A DNA stretch of 61,846 bases from Ignavibacteria bacterium (GCA_030835025.1 JAUQWS010000109.1:1-61846), one strand, 5' to 3'; positions 33,151 to 42,210 are shown, numbered from the stretch's first letter. The notes: generated by a model from the letters alone, not told the origin. Made by a program: numbers and translations.

Positions 33151-34032
33151 ATGATAGTCAGCATGACGGGTTTTGGCAAAGCTTCCAGAACTGTTAAGAA
33201 AATAAATATCAGCGTAGAAATCCGCAGCATTAACAGCAAGTATCTTGAAGTTTCTTCTAGGCTTCCAATGGCTATAAGTGATAAAGAGTCTGAGATAAAA
33301 GAAATTATAGGACAAAAAATCACCCGGGGAAAAGTTGCTGTACTGCTTTCTGTGGACAGAAATCCGGATAAAAATGTAACATTGCAGATCCAGCCAGGTG
33401 TAATAAGAGATTATTATAAGTTACTTGCCGGTATCAAAAAAGCAACTGGCATAAAAGAAGAAATTAAACTGGAACATATCCTGAAGTTCTCCGAAATATT
33501 CAAGGGTGAAGAAACTGATGAGCTTGCAGAGTTATGGCTTGAAATCAAAAAGGTCTTTCAGGCAGCAGTGAATGATCTGTACAAAATGAAGCTGAAAGAA
33601 GGTAAGATCCTTGAAAAAGACATATTGAACCGTGTAGGTTCAATTGAAAAAAAGCTTGATTATGCAGAAAAGCAGTCACAAAAGAATGTAAAAGAAACAA
33701 AACAAAGGATGCTTGAAAGGGTCAATAAGCTTATCACAGAAGCCGGAATTCAGCCCGATAATAACAGGCTTGAGTATGAGCTGATCATGATAAGTGACAG
33801 ACTTGACATAACCGAAGAAGTCCTCAGAGCAAAATCGCATATTACTTATTTTAAAAACAATGTAAAGGAAAAAGAGCTCTCGGGACGCAGATTGAACTTC
33901 CTTATTCAGGAAATTAACAGAGAGATTAATACAATTGCATCAAAATCGAACAGTTCGGGTATATCTCAGCATGTTGTAGAAATGAAGGAAGAGCTCGAAA
34001 AGATAAAAGAACAGCTTCAAAACATAGAATAA
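33151..34032 (+). CDS. YicC/YloC-family endoribonuclease
   Basis: YicC-type proteins are RNA-binding endoribonucleases, in E. coli acting on small RNAs such as RyhB. The 293-residue protein shows the N-terminal MTGFGKAS, VEIRSINSKYLEVSSRLP, and the C-terminal half with SRRLNFL-type motif (here SGRRLNFLIQEINREINTIASKS) and the final acidic helix. Length is typical. It is directly upstream of gmk, an arrangement conserved in many bacteria, and is translated as part of the operon. Confidence 0.92.
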   Translation: MIVSMTGFGKASRTVKKINISVEIRSINSKYLEVSSRLPMAISDKESEIKEIIGQKITRGKVAVLLSVDRNPDKNVTLQIQPGVIRDYYKLLAGIKKATGIKEEIKLEHILKFSEIFKGEETDELAELWLEIKKVFQAAVNDLYKMKLKEGKILEKDILNRVGSIEKKLDYAEKQSQKNVKETKQRMLERVNKLITEAGIQPDNNRLEYELIMISDRLDITEEVLRAKSHITYFKNNVKEKELSGRRLNFLIQEINREINTIASKSNSSGISQHVVEMKEELEKIKEQLQNIE

Positions 34033-34084
34033 TTATCGGCTTTTAAGAAATCAAAAAAATGGCGATATTCAGGGTTAAAGAAAA

Positions 34085-34633
34085 ATGCTCTTTGTAATAA
34101 GTGCTCCCAGTGGTGCGGGTAAGACTACCATAATTAAGGAACTCCTTAAATCCATGCCGGAATTGGCCTTTTCTGTCTCTGCAACCACCAGAAAGAGAAG
34201 AGAGAATGAGACCGATGGCAAAGACTATCATTTTATCAGCGTGGAAGAGTTTAGTAAGAAGATAAGCAATGAGGAGTTTGCGGAATATGAAGAAGTTCAC
34301 GGCAATTATTATGGTACGCTAAAGTCAGAAATTGAGAAGTTTATTAATGGGAGCAAGCATCTTGTTTTTGATGTTGATGTAAAAGGGGCGATTTCAATTA
34401 AGAAACTGTATCCAGAGGCAGTATTGATATTCGTTGATGTTCCTGTTGATGAACTTATGAAGAGATTGAAAAACAGGAAAACTGAATCTGATGCTGAAAT
34501 TGAAAAAAGAGCGTCAAGGATCATGCTTGAGATCGGGATGAAAAACAAATTTGACCATATTGTTGATAACAGCACAAACCTTGACGAGGCAGTGAGAAAC
34601 ACAAAAGTGATAATAGAAAAATATAATAAATAA
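34085..34633 (+). CDS. gmk: Guanylate kinase
   Basis: Phosphorylates GMP to GDP. The 182-residue protein has the P-loop ISAPSGAGKTTI near the N-terminus, the GMP-binding SVSATTRKRRENETDGKDYHF, EYEEVHGNYYGTL, DVDVKGAISIKKLYP, and the LID region with RLKNRKTESDAEIEKRA. The start at MLFVISAPSG leaves no N-terminal extension. A gap of 52 nt follows yicC, and rpoZ follows after 20 nt, so gmk and rpoZ are closely coupled as in many bacteria. Confidence 0.96.
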   Translation: MLFVISAPSGAGKTTIIKELLKSMPELAFSVSATTRKRRENETDGKDYHFISVEEFSKKISNEEFAEYEEVHGNYYGTLKSEIEKFINGSKHLVFDVDVKGAISIKKLYPEAVLIFVDVPVDELMKRLKNRKTESDAEIEKRASRIMLEIGMKNKFDHIVDNSTNLDEAVRNTKVIIEKYNK

Positions 34634-34653
34634 AAAATAAAAGGAGTTAACAA

Positions 34654-34956
34654 ATGCCGATTAAACCACTTGAGATTGAAGAAGTCGAATCCAAAGCGGG
34701 CAACATATATGAAGCAGTTGTTGTTGCTGCGAAAAGGGCAAGACAGATCAACGATGAACAGAAACTGGAATATAACCAGCGTGTTGAGCCGCTGATAAAA
34801 ACAGATGAAGATAACGATGATACAGTTGTAAGCAAAGATAAGATGAATATTAGCGTTGAGTTTGAAACCAGAATGAAAACTACTGAAAGGGGTCTGAATG
34901 AGCTGCTGAATGACCAGCTTGAATTCAGAGTAAGAAGCGAAGAAACAGAAGACTAA
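34654..34956 (+). CDS. rpoZ: RNA polymerase omega subunit
   Basis: Omega promotes assembly of the beta-prime subunit. The 100-residue protein has the omega motif KAGNIYEAVVVAAKRARQINDEQK, which places it in the Bacteroidota-like form with LEIEE before it and a variable acidic C-terminus. AAAAGGAG lies 8 nt before the ATG (34654). It follows gmk by 20 nt and precedes coaBC by 29 nt, the widely conserved gmk-rpoZ-coaBC order. Confidence 0.9.
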   Translation: MPIKPLEIEEVESKAGNIYEAVVVAAKRARQINDEQKLEYNQRVEPLIKTDEDNDDTVVSKDKMNISVEFETRMKTTERGLNELLNDQLEFRVRSEETED

Positions 34957-34985
34957 AACATTTGTTTTGACGGCAGCTGTCTTAT

Positions 34986-36209
34986 ATGTCACAATTACTA
35001 AAAGGAAAGAAAATACTGCTTGGCGTTTCCGGAGGCATAGCTGCTTACAAAATTTGTGAGCTTGTAAGATTATTCAAGAAAAGTGAGGCAGAAGTTAGAG
35101 TGATTATGACTCCTTCTGCCTTAAATTTTGTATCACCTGTTACCCTTTCTGCACTTTCAGGAAACGAAGTACTTGTAAATATGTTTCCCGAAACTGATCA
35201 GGATAAGATTACTGCTGTAGAAACAAAGACATGGCATGTTTACACCGGTCTTTGGGCTGATGTTTTCCTGATTGCCCCCGCAACTGCCAATACTGTTGCA
35301 AAGCTTGCTAACGGTATAAGCGATAATTTTCTTACGGCAACTGTGCTATCGTCAAGATGTCCTGTAATTGTATCTCCGACAATGGACGAAGATATGTACA
35401 GGAATGAAATTACAACTTCTAATATTACCAGGATCAGAGAATCCGGCTATTGGGTTATTCCGCCGGTTATTGGTGAACTTGCCAGCGGACTTGTTGGAGT
35501 AGGCAGAATGCCAGAGCCGCAGAGTTTGTTTGATTATACTGTAAATTTTTTAAATGGCCATAAGTTTGACCTGAACGGCAAAAAAGTTCTTATAACAGCG
35601 GGACCTACATACGAACCAATTGATGATGTCCGGTTTGTGGGAAATCAATCTACTGGCAAAATGGGATTTGCCCTGGCAAAAGCTGCCTCACAAAGAGGCG
35701 CCGAAGTTACGCTGATCTCTGGTCCGACGATGCTGCAAACTCCAAGAAATATAAATAGAATTGATGTAACAACCGCTGAAGAAATGTTCAGCGCAGTTGA
35801 TAGAGAGTATCTCGGACAGGATTTCATCATTATGTCTGCAGCAGTTGCAGATTACAGGCCAAAGAGCAGGTTCAGAGGGAAGATCAAGAAAACAGATGAT
35901 GATACAATGACACTTGTACTTTCAAGAACAACAGATATACTGGAGCATCTTGGCAGGAACAAAAGGGGATTCAAGCTTATAGGTTTTGCCTTAGAGACTG
36001 AAAATGAAATAGATTACGCAATGGATAAGATCAGAAGGAAAAATCTTGATTTGATTGTTGTAAACAACCCCAGAAATTATGGTGCGGGTTTCGGTACTGA
36101 AACCAATGTTGTGACTCTAATAGATAGCACCGGTAAGCAGAACATATACGAAAAAATGCATAAGTTTGATGCCTCCAATTTGATACTCGACAGAGCTTTG
36201 ACGTTATGA
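34986..36209 (+). CDS. coaBC: Bifunctional phosphopantothenoylcysteine decarboxylase/phosphopantothenate-cysteine ligase
   Basis: CoaB joins cysteine to 4'-phosphopantothenate with CTP; CoaC decarboxylates the product to 4'-phosphopantetheine using FMN. The 407-residue protein has the CoaC part at about 1-190 (LGVSGGIAAYK, WHVYTGLWADVFLIAPATANT with the catalytic His, PTMDEDMY) and CoaB at about 195-407 (VLITAGPTYEPIDDVRFVGNQSTGKMG, AAVADYRP). A small motif insertion is not seen; length is typical. It precedes the uracil-DNA glycosylase with a 4-nt ATGA overlap. CoaX at 56674 supplies the preceding kinase step. Confidence 0.96.
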   Translation: MSQLLKGKKILLGVSGGIAAYKICELVRLFKKSEAEVRVIMTPSALNFVSPVTLSALSGNEVLVNMFPETDQDKITAVETKTWHVYTGLWADVFLIAPATANTVAKLANGISDNFLTATVLSSRCPVIVSPTMDEDMYRNEITTSNITRIRESGYWVIPPVIGELASGLVGVGRMPEPQSLFDYTVNFLNGHKFDLNGKKVLITAGPTYEPIDDVRFVGNQSTGKMGFALAKAASQRGAEVTLISGPTMLQTPRNINRIDVTTAEEMFSAVDREYLGQDFIIMSAAVADYRPKSRFRGKIKKTDDDTMTLVLSRTTDILEHLGRNKRGFKLIGFALETENEIDYAMDKIRRKNLDLIVVNNPRNYGAGFGTETNVVTLIDSTGKQNIYEKMHKFDASNLILDRALTL

Positions 36210-37006
36210 GCAAGGAAAAGCTAAATAATATCATATCAGATACAGAGGGCTACCTGAAAAAGATGCAGAGTTTTTATTCAGACAGGCTATACATAGAAAA
36301 TAACGTTGATTCTGCAGTCCCTCACGCTCAGAAACCGTCTAAAAGAGATTCGGCAATAAATGCAAGTGATAAGCAGACTGTTGCAGAAATTGATCTTTTC
36401 GGGAACGAAACCATAAAAAAAGAAGAATGGGAATTCGCAGAATCACTTGAAGAGCTTAACTTAAAGATAAAGGACTGCAAAAAGTGTGATCTGTGGAAGA
36501 CAAGAACGAATTTTGTTTTTGGCGTGGGTAATCCAAATGCAGATATTGTAGTTATTGGCGAAGCACCGGGGGCTGATGAGGATATGCAGGGCGAGCCCTT
36601 TGTGGGCAGGGCGGGACAGCTGCTTAACAAGATACTTATTGCCACAGGGTTTCAAAGAGAAGAAGTATTTATTTGTAATATTTTGAAGAGCCGCCCGCCG
36701 GGAAACCGCAACCCGCTGCAGGAAGAGGTCGACGTATGCAAACCATACCTGGATAAGCAATTGAAATTAATTAACCCAAAGCTTATTTTATTGCTGGGCA
36801 AAGTTGCAGCTGAATCCCTCCTGAAAACCAGGGAACCATTAAATAAAATACGTGGCAAAGTGCATGATTATAAAGGATGGAAAGTTATGGTTACATTTCA
36901 TCCGGCTGCACTCCTTAGGAATCCGAACTGGAAGCCTCCCTGCTGGGAAGACATGAAACAATTCAAAAAGATGTATGAAGAAATTTTAGAGAGCAGATCT
37001 CAGTAA
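36206..37006 (+). CDS. Uracil-DNA glycosylase, family 4 (iron-sulfur)
   Basis: Removes uracil from DNA. The 266-residue protein has a non-conserved N-terminal extension of about 80 residues, then the family-4 core: [10 protein letters not shown] with the first two Fe-S cysteines, [24 protein letters not shown] as motif A, the [12 protein letters not shown] strand, [15 protein letters not shown], and motif [10 protein letters not shown]. Further cysteines in VDVCKPYL and PPCWEDM complete the four cluster ligands. The extension is unusual and its role is unknown. It overlaps coaBC by 4 nt and is followed by dnaB after 5 nt. Confidence 0.92.
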   Translation: MSKEKLNNIISDTEGYLKKMQSFYSDRLYIENNVDSAVPHAQKPSKRDSAINASDKQTVAEIDLFGNETIKKEEWEFAESLEELNLKIKDCKKCDLWKTRTNFVFGVGNPNADIVVIGEAPGADEDMQGEPFVGRAGQLLNKILIATGFQREEVFICNILKSRPPGNRNPLQEEVDVCKPYLDKQLKLINPKLILLLGKVAAESLLKTREPLNKIRGKVHDYKGWKVMVTFHPAALLRNPNWKPPCWEDMKQFKKMYEEILESRSQ

Positions 37007-37011
37007 TACAA

Positions 37012-38466
37012 TTGGCAAAGCAGAAGAATAATATTACAGAGTTAAAAAACATTTCCGAGGAAGTACTCTATGGTGGTAAAGTGCCGCCGCACAGCAGAGA
37101 ACTTGAAATGAATATCCTTGGAGGCATGATCATCGATAACACTCTGATCGATGCAGTAACTACTATCCTTAAACCCAAACATTTTTACGTTAATGCTAAT
37201 TCACTTATTTACAGGGCTATTTCTGACCTAAGGGATAGGAACGAACCCGTTGACCTTATTACATTGACTGAGGAACTCAAGACAAGGGCTGAGCTTGAAG
37301 CAGTCGGCGGACCGTTCTACCTGGCAGAGCTGTCTACTGCGTTTTCATCTCAGGAAAGCATCATATTTTCAGCAAACAAAGTTCTTGAGAACTGGATCAA
37401 GCGTGATATGATCTTGCTCACATATTCGCTTAATGAACAATGCTACGATCCCACAATAAACACAGAGAGCCTGCTTGATAAAGCTCAGCAGGAAATACTT
37501 GAAGTCACTAATTACCTGCAGAAGAAGAATTATACTCACATAAAAGATGAAGTCAAAGATACGATGGAGTATGTTGAGCTGATTCACGAAAGGCATCAAT
37601 CGGGTACAAGTGTATTTGGAGTTCCTTCGGGTTATGACGACCTGGATGCGCTTACCGGCGGTTTCCAGAAATCCGAACTGATAATTATTGCGGGCCGGCC
37701 ATCCCACGGTAAGACAGCCCTTGCACTTAATATTGCCAGAAATGCTGCTGTTGAACATAATAAGAATGTAGGGATTTTTTCGATTGAAATGTCAAACAGG
37801 GAGCTTGCATTGAGATTCATTTGCCTTGAGTCAAGGGTCGATATATCAAAGCTTAAAACTGGCAGACTGCCCGAAAGCGATTGGGCAAAAATAGCCAAGC
37901 AGACTCCACGCCTTATGAATAACAAGATTAACATCATAATCGATGATTCATCTCCCCTTAGCCTGCTCGAGCTTCGTTCCAAAGCGCGAAGAATGAAAGC
38001 TTTGCATGGTATTGATATGGTAATGGTGGATTACCTCCAGCTTATGGAAGTTTCAAACAAAGGGAATCTGGACAGGCATCTGGAAATTGCCTATATAACA
38101 CGCGGTTTAAAGCAGCTTTCTAAGGAACTTGATATTCCAGTGGTAGCGTTATCTCAGTTGAGCCGAAAGGTAGAAGACAGGGCAGGCAAAGAAAAACGCC
38201 CGCAGCTTTCTGACCTTAGGGAGTCCGGTGCAATTGAACAGGATGCTGACGTTGTTATTTTCATTAATAGACCCGAGGTATATATCAGCAGAGATGACCC
38301 TAAATTCAATGAGGTTCAGGGACTTGCGGAGGTTATTATTGGCAAACAGCGTAACGGTCCAATTGGTGAGGTCAAGCTGACATTCATTCATAATTATGCC
38401 AAGTTTGAAGCCAGGTCAAAAGAACAGGAGCCCACTTATTATGCTCCCCACGATGAACCATTTTAA
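37012..38466 (+). CDS. dnaB: Replicative DNA helicase
   Basis: Hexameric 5'-3' helicase that drives the replication fork. The 484-residue protein has the N-terminal DnaB domain (VPPHSRELEMNILGGMIIDN), a linker helix, and the RecA-like motor with Walker A AGRPSHGKTALA, Walker B MVMVDYLQLM, ALSQLSRKVEDR and DLRESGAIEQDADVV. No intein is present in the P-loop or DnaB box, a common insertion site. It starts with TTG at 37012, 5 nt after the glycosylase gene. Its place in a gmk-rpoZ-coaBC-type operon rather than with rplI is notable. Confidence 0.96.
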   Translation: MAKQKNNITELKNISEEVLYGGKVPPHSRELEMNILGGMIIDNTLIDAVTTILKPKHFYVNANSLIYRAISDLRDRNEPVDLITLTEELKTRAELEAVGGPFYLAELSTAFSSQESIIFSANKVLENWIKRDMILLTYSLNEQCYDPTINTESLLDKAQQEILEVTNYLQKKNYTHIKDEVKDTMEYVELIHERHQSGTSVFGVPSGYDDLDALTGGFQKSELIIIAGRPSHGKTALALNIARNAAVEHNKNVGIFSIEMSNRELALRFICLESRVDISKLKTGRLPESDWAKIAKQTPRLMNNKINIIIDDSSPLSLLELRSKARRMKALHGIDMVMVDYLQLMEVSNKGNLDRHLEIAYITRGLKQLSKELDIPVVALSQLSRKVEDRAGKEKRPQLSDLRESGAIEQDADVVIFINRPEVYISRDDPKFNEVQGLAEVIIGKQRNGPIGEVKLTFIHNYAKFEARSKEQEPTYYAPHDEPF

Positions 38467-38469
38467 AAT

Positions 38470-39351
38470 ATGCAAACACGCAGAAAATTCTTAAGGAACA
38501 CGGCTTTAACATCTTTATTTTTAATAGGGTTACCATCACTTGCTAAAACGAATATATCCTCATTCTTCGATGATTACGACGAAGCTTTGTGCAGGAAAAA
38601 ATTTAAGCTTTTTGTGAGTGACGGACTCAGTTCTCTACCGATTGGTGATGCAATAGTTAAGATCGGTGAATCATTCGAGGGAACAGAGTATGTTGCAGGA
38701 ACTCTTGATAAGAACATGTCGGAAAGCCTGGTTATTAACCTTACCGGACTTGATTGCGTAACTTTCGTAGAAAATTGCCTTACATTTGCCCGCTGCATTA
38801 AGCAGGGAAAAACGAGTTTTGATGATTACAAGTCTGAATTGAAGAAAATACGCTATCGCGGTGGTTCAATAGACGGATATGCAAGCAGGCTCCATTACTT
38901 TTGTGACTGGATAACCGATAATGAGGAAAAAGGGATTGTAAAGAACATTACGGCTGAAATAGGTGGTGTGGAGTACAGCAAAAAGATCAATTTCATGTCA
39001 ACACATACCGGATCTTATAAACAAATGGCTGACCAGGATAATATTAATGGAATAGCTGCTGCCGAAGAGGCAATTAACTCAAGATATTATTACTATATAC
39101 CAAAAAAAGATATTTCATCTGTTTATGATTCACTACAAAACGGAGATATAATTGCAACTACAACCAGTATTGGTGGACTTGATGTAACGCACACCGGATA
39201 TGTCGCAAAAGGCACAGATGGCGGTACTTATTTCCTGCACGCATCATCAAAGAACAAACAGGTTATAATGTCAACAAACCAGCTTGCAAGTTATGTCTCA
39301 GAGGATTCGAAAAAAACGGGCATAATGGTAGCAAGGCCGTTAGAAGCATAA
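38470..39351 (+). CDS. DUF1460 family cell-wall amidase-like protein
   Basis: A 293-residue exported protein of the DUF1460 family, an NlpC/P60-like fold related to bacterial N-acetylmuramoyl-L-alanine amidases. The N-terminus MQTRRKFLRNTALTSLFL looks like a twin-arginine signal (RRKFL). The core motif LTGLDCVTFVENCLTFAR carries the predicted catalytic Cys; a His in DVTHTGYV is the likely partner. The role in peptidoglycan recycling is inferred from the family. It starts 3 nt after dnaB and ends the operon, close to the convergent acpS. Confidence 0.88.
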   Translation: MQTRRKFLRNTALTSLFLIGLPSLAKTNISSFFDDYDEALCRKKFKLFVSDGLSSLPIGDAIVKIGESFEGTEYVAGTLDKNMSESLVINLTGLDCVTFVENCLTFARCIKQGKTSFDDYKSELKKIRYRGGSIDGYASRLHYFCDWITDNEEKGIVKNITAEIGGVEYSKKINFMSTHTGSYKQMADQDNINGIAAAEEAINSRYYYYIPKKDISSVYDSLQNGDIIATTTSIGGLDVTHTGYVAKGTDGGTYFLHASSKNKQVIMSTNQLASYVSEDSKKTGIMVARPLEA

Positions 39352-39367
39352 AAACCATGTAAAATAA

Positions 39368-39730
39368 CTACTCTTCACAAACTACAACTGCACAACCGTA
39401 ATCTTTGGTATGTGAGATGCTTATTTCAAATTTGAGTTTTGAATATTCAGTATCTTTCGTATGATTAATATAAGGTTTTCCGCGCTCATCGTTCAGAATT
39501 TCAATATCCTTCCATCCAAAATCTTTTGATATTCCTGTACCAATGGCTTTGCTGTAAGCTTCTTTCGAGGCAAATCTGCCGGCAAAATGCACTTCGGGGT
39601 TTGTGAACCTCTTGCAGTAAGCAATTTCATTTTCGGTCAGTATTCTTTGAAAGAATTTATCGCCGTACTTTTCCATTATTCCTTTTATTCTGGATACTTC
39701 AATGATATCGATTCCCAATCCTTTAGTCAT
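39368..39730 (-). CDS. acpS: Holo-[acyl-carrier-protein] synthase
   Basis: AcpS transfers 4'-phosphopantetheine from CoA to Ser of acyl carrier proteins. The 120-residue protein has GLGIDIIEVSRI, ILTENEIAYCKRF, and FAGRFASKEAYSKAIGTGI with the metal and CoA-binding residues, plus FEISISHTKDYGCAVVVCE at the end. Length is typical. It is the enzyme expected to modify the ACP at 17606 as well as the fatty-acid ACP. It is convergent with the DUF1460 gene, 16 nt away. The segment upstream of its start holds the GIY-YIG unit. Confidence 0.95.
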   Translation of the reverse strand: MTKGLGIDIIEVSRIKGIMEKYGDKFFQRILTENEIAYCKRFTNPEVHFAGRFASKEAYSKAIGTGISKDFGWKDIEILNDERGKPYINHTKDTEYSKLKFEISISHTKDYGCAVVVCEE

Positions 39731-39739
39731 AAACTATTA

Positions 39740-39761
39740 TTCCCTCGAAGGAGGGAATCTC
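39740..39761. repeat. Left palindromic end of the GIY-YIG unit
   Basis: TTCCCTC, loop GAAG, GAGGGAA, then TCTC facing inward. Read on the opposite strand, the right end (40113-40134) has the same layout with five changes. Two of the changed positions per arm are compensatory, so the hairpin is kept. Confidence 0.65.
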
Positions 39762-39763
39762 TA

Positions 39764-40108
39764 TTATTGATCATTCCCATTCTTAAATAGTAATTCTAAA
39801 ATTTCTAAACCCGTTAATTTTTCATTAAAATACACTGATAAATCTTTCCAATCCGGGTTCAGATTATTTATCAAATTATTCTTCCAATTTCTGTTCCATT
39901 TTTTCAATTGCTTTTCTCGCTTCATAGTTTCTTCAACGGTACCATGCTTTTCGAAATATACTAATCTGTTTACATTATAGAATTTAGTGAATCCTTCATA
40001 TTTTCTATTTTTATGCTCTTGTATCCTTCTTATTATATCATTTGTGAAACCCACATACAAAACTGTTTTATTGATATTTGTTAATATATAAATAAAATAT
40101 GTATTCAT
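39764..40108 (-). CDS. GIY-YIG endonuclease domain protein, possible mobile unit
   Basis: A 114-residue stand-alone GIY-YIG domain of the YhbQ/UPF0213-like kind common in Bacteroidota. Visible are FIYILTN, LYVGFTNDIIRRIQEHK with the catalytic Tyr and Arg, and EETMKREKQLKKWNR with the catalytic Glu. It is AT-rich and lies between acpS and a HAD gene on the same strand. Matching palindromes flank it, 3 nt before and 5 nt after, in inverted orientation. This suggests a repeat-associated unit rather than a host gene; other members of this group occur next to such palindromes in related bacteria. A UvrC role is excluded by size. Confidence 0.85.
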   Translation of the reverse strand: MNTYFIYILTNINKTVLYVGFTNDIIRRIQEHKNRKYEGFTKFYNVNRLVYFEKHGTVEETMKREKQLKKWNRNWKNNLINNLNPDWKDLSVYFNEKLTGLEILELLFKNGNDQ

Positions 40109-40112
40109 AATT

Positions 40113-40134
40113 GAGATACCCGCATTCGCGGGTA
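40113..40134. repeat. Right palindromic end of the GIY-YIG unit
   Basis: On the plus strand GAGA, TACCCGC, loop ATTC, GCGGGTA. It is the inverted counterpart of 39740-39761: TACCCGC in place of TTCCCTC, with each stem change matched in the opposite arm. Confidence 0.65.
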
Positions 40135-40138
40135 AAGT

Positions 40139-40819
40139 TTAGGTATTCTCCTTCTTTACAATTCCTATTAACTCAGATATATCATGAATTTCATAATCAG
40201 CTCCATGCACCTGTGTATTAAAAGTATCACCATATCTTGCGAAAGCAGTCTTCATTCCAACACTTTTCGCACCAACCACATCCCGTTCTGCCCAGTCACC
40301 AAGCATAAGAGCAAACTTCGCATCAACTCCGAGCCTATCAAGCACCAGGTTAAAGGGAACAGGGGACGGCTTGCGCTCTTTTGAATCATCAAAAGTTACA
40401 ATGGCATCGAACATGTGATGCAGCCCGATATACGAAAGTCTTAACCATGCTTCTCTTGATGGAGCATCGGAAACAACGCCGAGCTTTATTCCCATTTTGA
40501 TGAGTTTAATGAGCGTCGGGAAAACCTTAGGGTAAGTATTGAGTTCAGCTTCCCGGGCAGTCCTATAGGCAACAATGCCTGCTGAAAGGATTTTATGATC
40601 CATTCTGCCTATGAAATGATTCAGAAGGAGATCAAATACCTGCTGGTATTCAATGCCCCGTTCATTGTAGATTTCGTCAATTTTCTTTCTGATCTCGGCA
40701 TAGGGAAAGTCCAGCCCGGCATCGATCATAGCCTTTGTGGCAGCCTCTACCGCCGTATTTTTCATGCGCATGAAATCGATTAGCGTGTTATCAAGATCAA
40801 AAACTATAGCTTTTATCAT
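40139..40819 (-). CDS. HAD-superfamily hydrolase
   Basis: A 226-residue phosphatase of the HAD superfamily, subfamily IA. Motif I is VFDLDNTLIDF with two catalytic Asp; motif II is VVSDAPS; motif III has the Lys in ERKPSPVPF; motif IV is MLGDWAERDVVGAK. A helical cap lies at about 20-85. The ATG at 40819 (MIKAIVFDL) is used because a longer start adds only eight residues outside the fold. The substrate is unknown; phosphoglycolate-like or pyrimidine-nucleotide substrates are possible. It is the upstream gene of the minus-strand run HAD-GIY-YIG-acpS. Confidence 0.88.
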   Translation of the reverse strand: MIKAIVFDLDNTLIDFMRMKNTAVEAATKAMIDAGLDFPYAEIRKKIDEIYNERGIEYQQVFDLLLNHFIGRMDHKILSAGIVAYRTAREAELNTYPKVFPTLIKLIKMGIKLGVVSDAPSREAWLRLSYIGLHHMFDAIVTFDDSKERKPSPVPFNLVLDRLGVDAKFALMLGDWAERDVVGAKSVGMKTAFARYGDTFNTQVHGADYEIHDISELIGIVKKENT

Positions 40820-40959
40820 TACCGAGTTAGTTTTATACTGCAAAGTTAAGCTTTATTAATAAATAATAAACATAATCATATTTACCCTAATCATTGCTTA
40901 TTTTCATAGATTTTGCCGATAACTAAAATTATATTGCATGATAATATGACAGGGTATTA

Positions 40960-42210
40960 ATGAAATTCAGAAGGCCAAAAGGTACAAAAGATGTATTGCC
41001 AAAGGATATTGCAAAATGGCATTATGTCGAGAGGATTATCCGCGAAACGACTGAATTATTCGGTTTTGCGGAAATAAGAACCCCTACTTTTGAGAATACA
41101 GAACTTTTCAAAAGGGGAGTTGGCACCGATACTGATATTGTGGGTAAGGAAATGTACACCTTTGAAGATAAAGGCGGTGACTCGCTTACACTTAGGCCCG
41201 AAGGTACAGCACCGGTAATGCGCGCATATGTTGAAAACGGAATGCAGTCGGAATCACCAATACACAAACTCTATTACCTTACCAGTATGTTCCGCCACGA
41301 AAAGCCTCAGGCAGGCAGATACAGAGAACATACGCAGTTCGGAGCAGAAATTGTTGGCAGTGACCACTATTACTGTGATGTCGAGCTTATTCTTCTTGCT
41401 AAGGAGGTTTATAACAGGTGCGGTATTCAGGATTTTAGGCTCAAACTTAACTCTATCGGAAAAGCTGAAGAAAGAAGAAACTATGTTGAAATCCTTAAGA
41501 GTTATTTGAACAGTAACATTGAGCATCTATCGGAAGAAAGTAAACGGAGGCTTGAAACAAATACTTTGCGTGTATTGGATTCAAAGGATATGAACGATAG
41601 AAAAGTAACTGATTTAGCTCCCAAAATACTTGATCATTTGGGGTCTGAATCCAGGACTCGCTTTGATAATGTTGTAAATGAGCTTAGCAGACTAGGTGTT
41701 AAACATGAAGTGGATTTCCGAATTGTCAGGGGATTAGATTATTACACCGATACAACTTTCGAATTCCTATCGGATGATTTGGGCTCTCAGGATGCTTTAG
41801 GAGGCGGCGGTAGGTATGACGGGCTGATCGAACAGCTGGGTGGAAAGCCAACTCCCGGAGTGGGTTTCGGCAGCGGAGTTGAAAGATTGATAATTGTCGC
41901 AGAAAAAAACGGTTTTGCTTTTGGAGAACAAAAGGCCCCGTTGGTTTATTTCATAGCTTTAAGTGATGAGGCAAGGAAGATTTGTTACGGAATAATGAGA
42001 GATCTTCGTAAGCTGGATGTCTCCTGTGAAACCGATCTATTGGGAAGGAGCTTTAAAGCTCAAATGAGAGAGGCTAACAAACTTAATTGCAGATATGTTT
42101 ACATTATTGGTGATGATGAATTGCAGAAGAAAAAAGGTCAATTAAAGAGCATGGCAACAGGTGACCAGGTAGAAACGGAATTCGGAAAAATAAAAGAAAA
42201 CATAGAATAA
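40960..42210 (+). CDS. hisS: Histidyl-tRNA synthetase
   Basis: Class II synthetase that charges tRNA-His. The 416-residue protein has the N-terminal FRRPKGTKDVLP, motif 1 and TLRPEGTAPVMRAY, motif 2 SMFRHEKPQAGRYREHTQFGAE, the histidine-specific RGLDYYTDTTFEF and motif 3 PGVGFGSGVERLI. The last 95 residues form the anticodon-binding domain. ATG at 40960 is supported by the family start. It begins the unit hisS-unknown-lgt-capA and is transcribed away from the HAD gene, sharing the region 40820-40959. Confidence 0.97.
   Translation: MKFRRPKGTKDVLPKDIAKWHYVERIIRETTELFGFAEIRTPTFENTELFKRGVGTDTDIVGKEMYTFEDKGGDSLTLRPEGTAPVMRAYVENGMQSESPIHKLYYLTSMFRHEKPQAGRYREHTQFGAEIVGSDHYYCDVELILLAKEVYNRCGIQDFRLKLNSIGKAEERRNYVEILKSYLNSNIEHLSEESKRRLETNTLRVLDSKDMNDRKVTDLAPKILDHLGSESRTRFDNVVNELSRLGVKHEVDFRIVRGLDYYTDTTFEFLSDDLGSQDALGGGGRYDGLIEQLGGKPTPGVGFGSGVERLIIVAEKNGFAFGEQKAPLVYFIALSDEARKICYGIMRDLRKLDVSCETDLLGRSFKAQMREANKLNCRYVYIIGDDELQKKKGQLKSMATGDQVETEFGKIKENIE

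Noticed and set aside
34309-34992. Minus-strand open frame of 227 codons across gmk and rpoZ
   Set aside because: The codons are the complement of two well-supported genes, and the product is rich in Phe, Ser and Leu without domain signs; it is a shadow frame.
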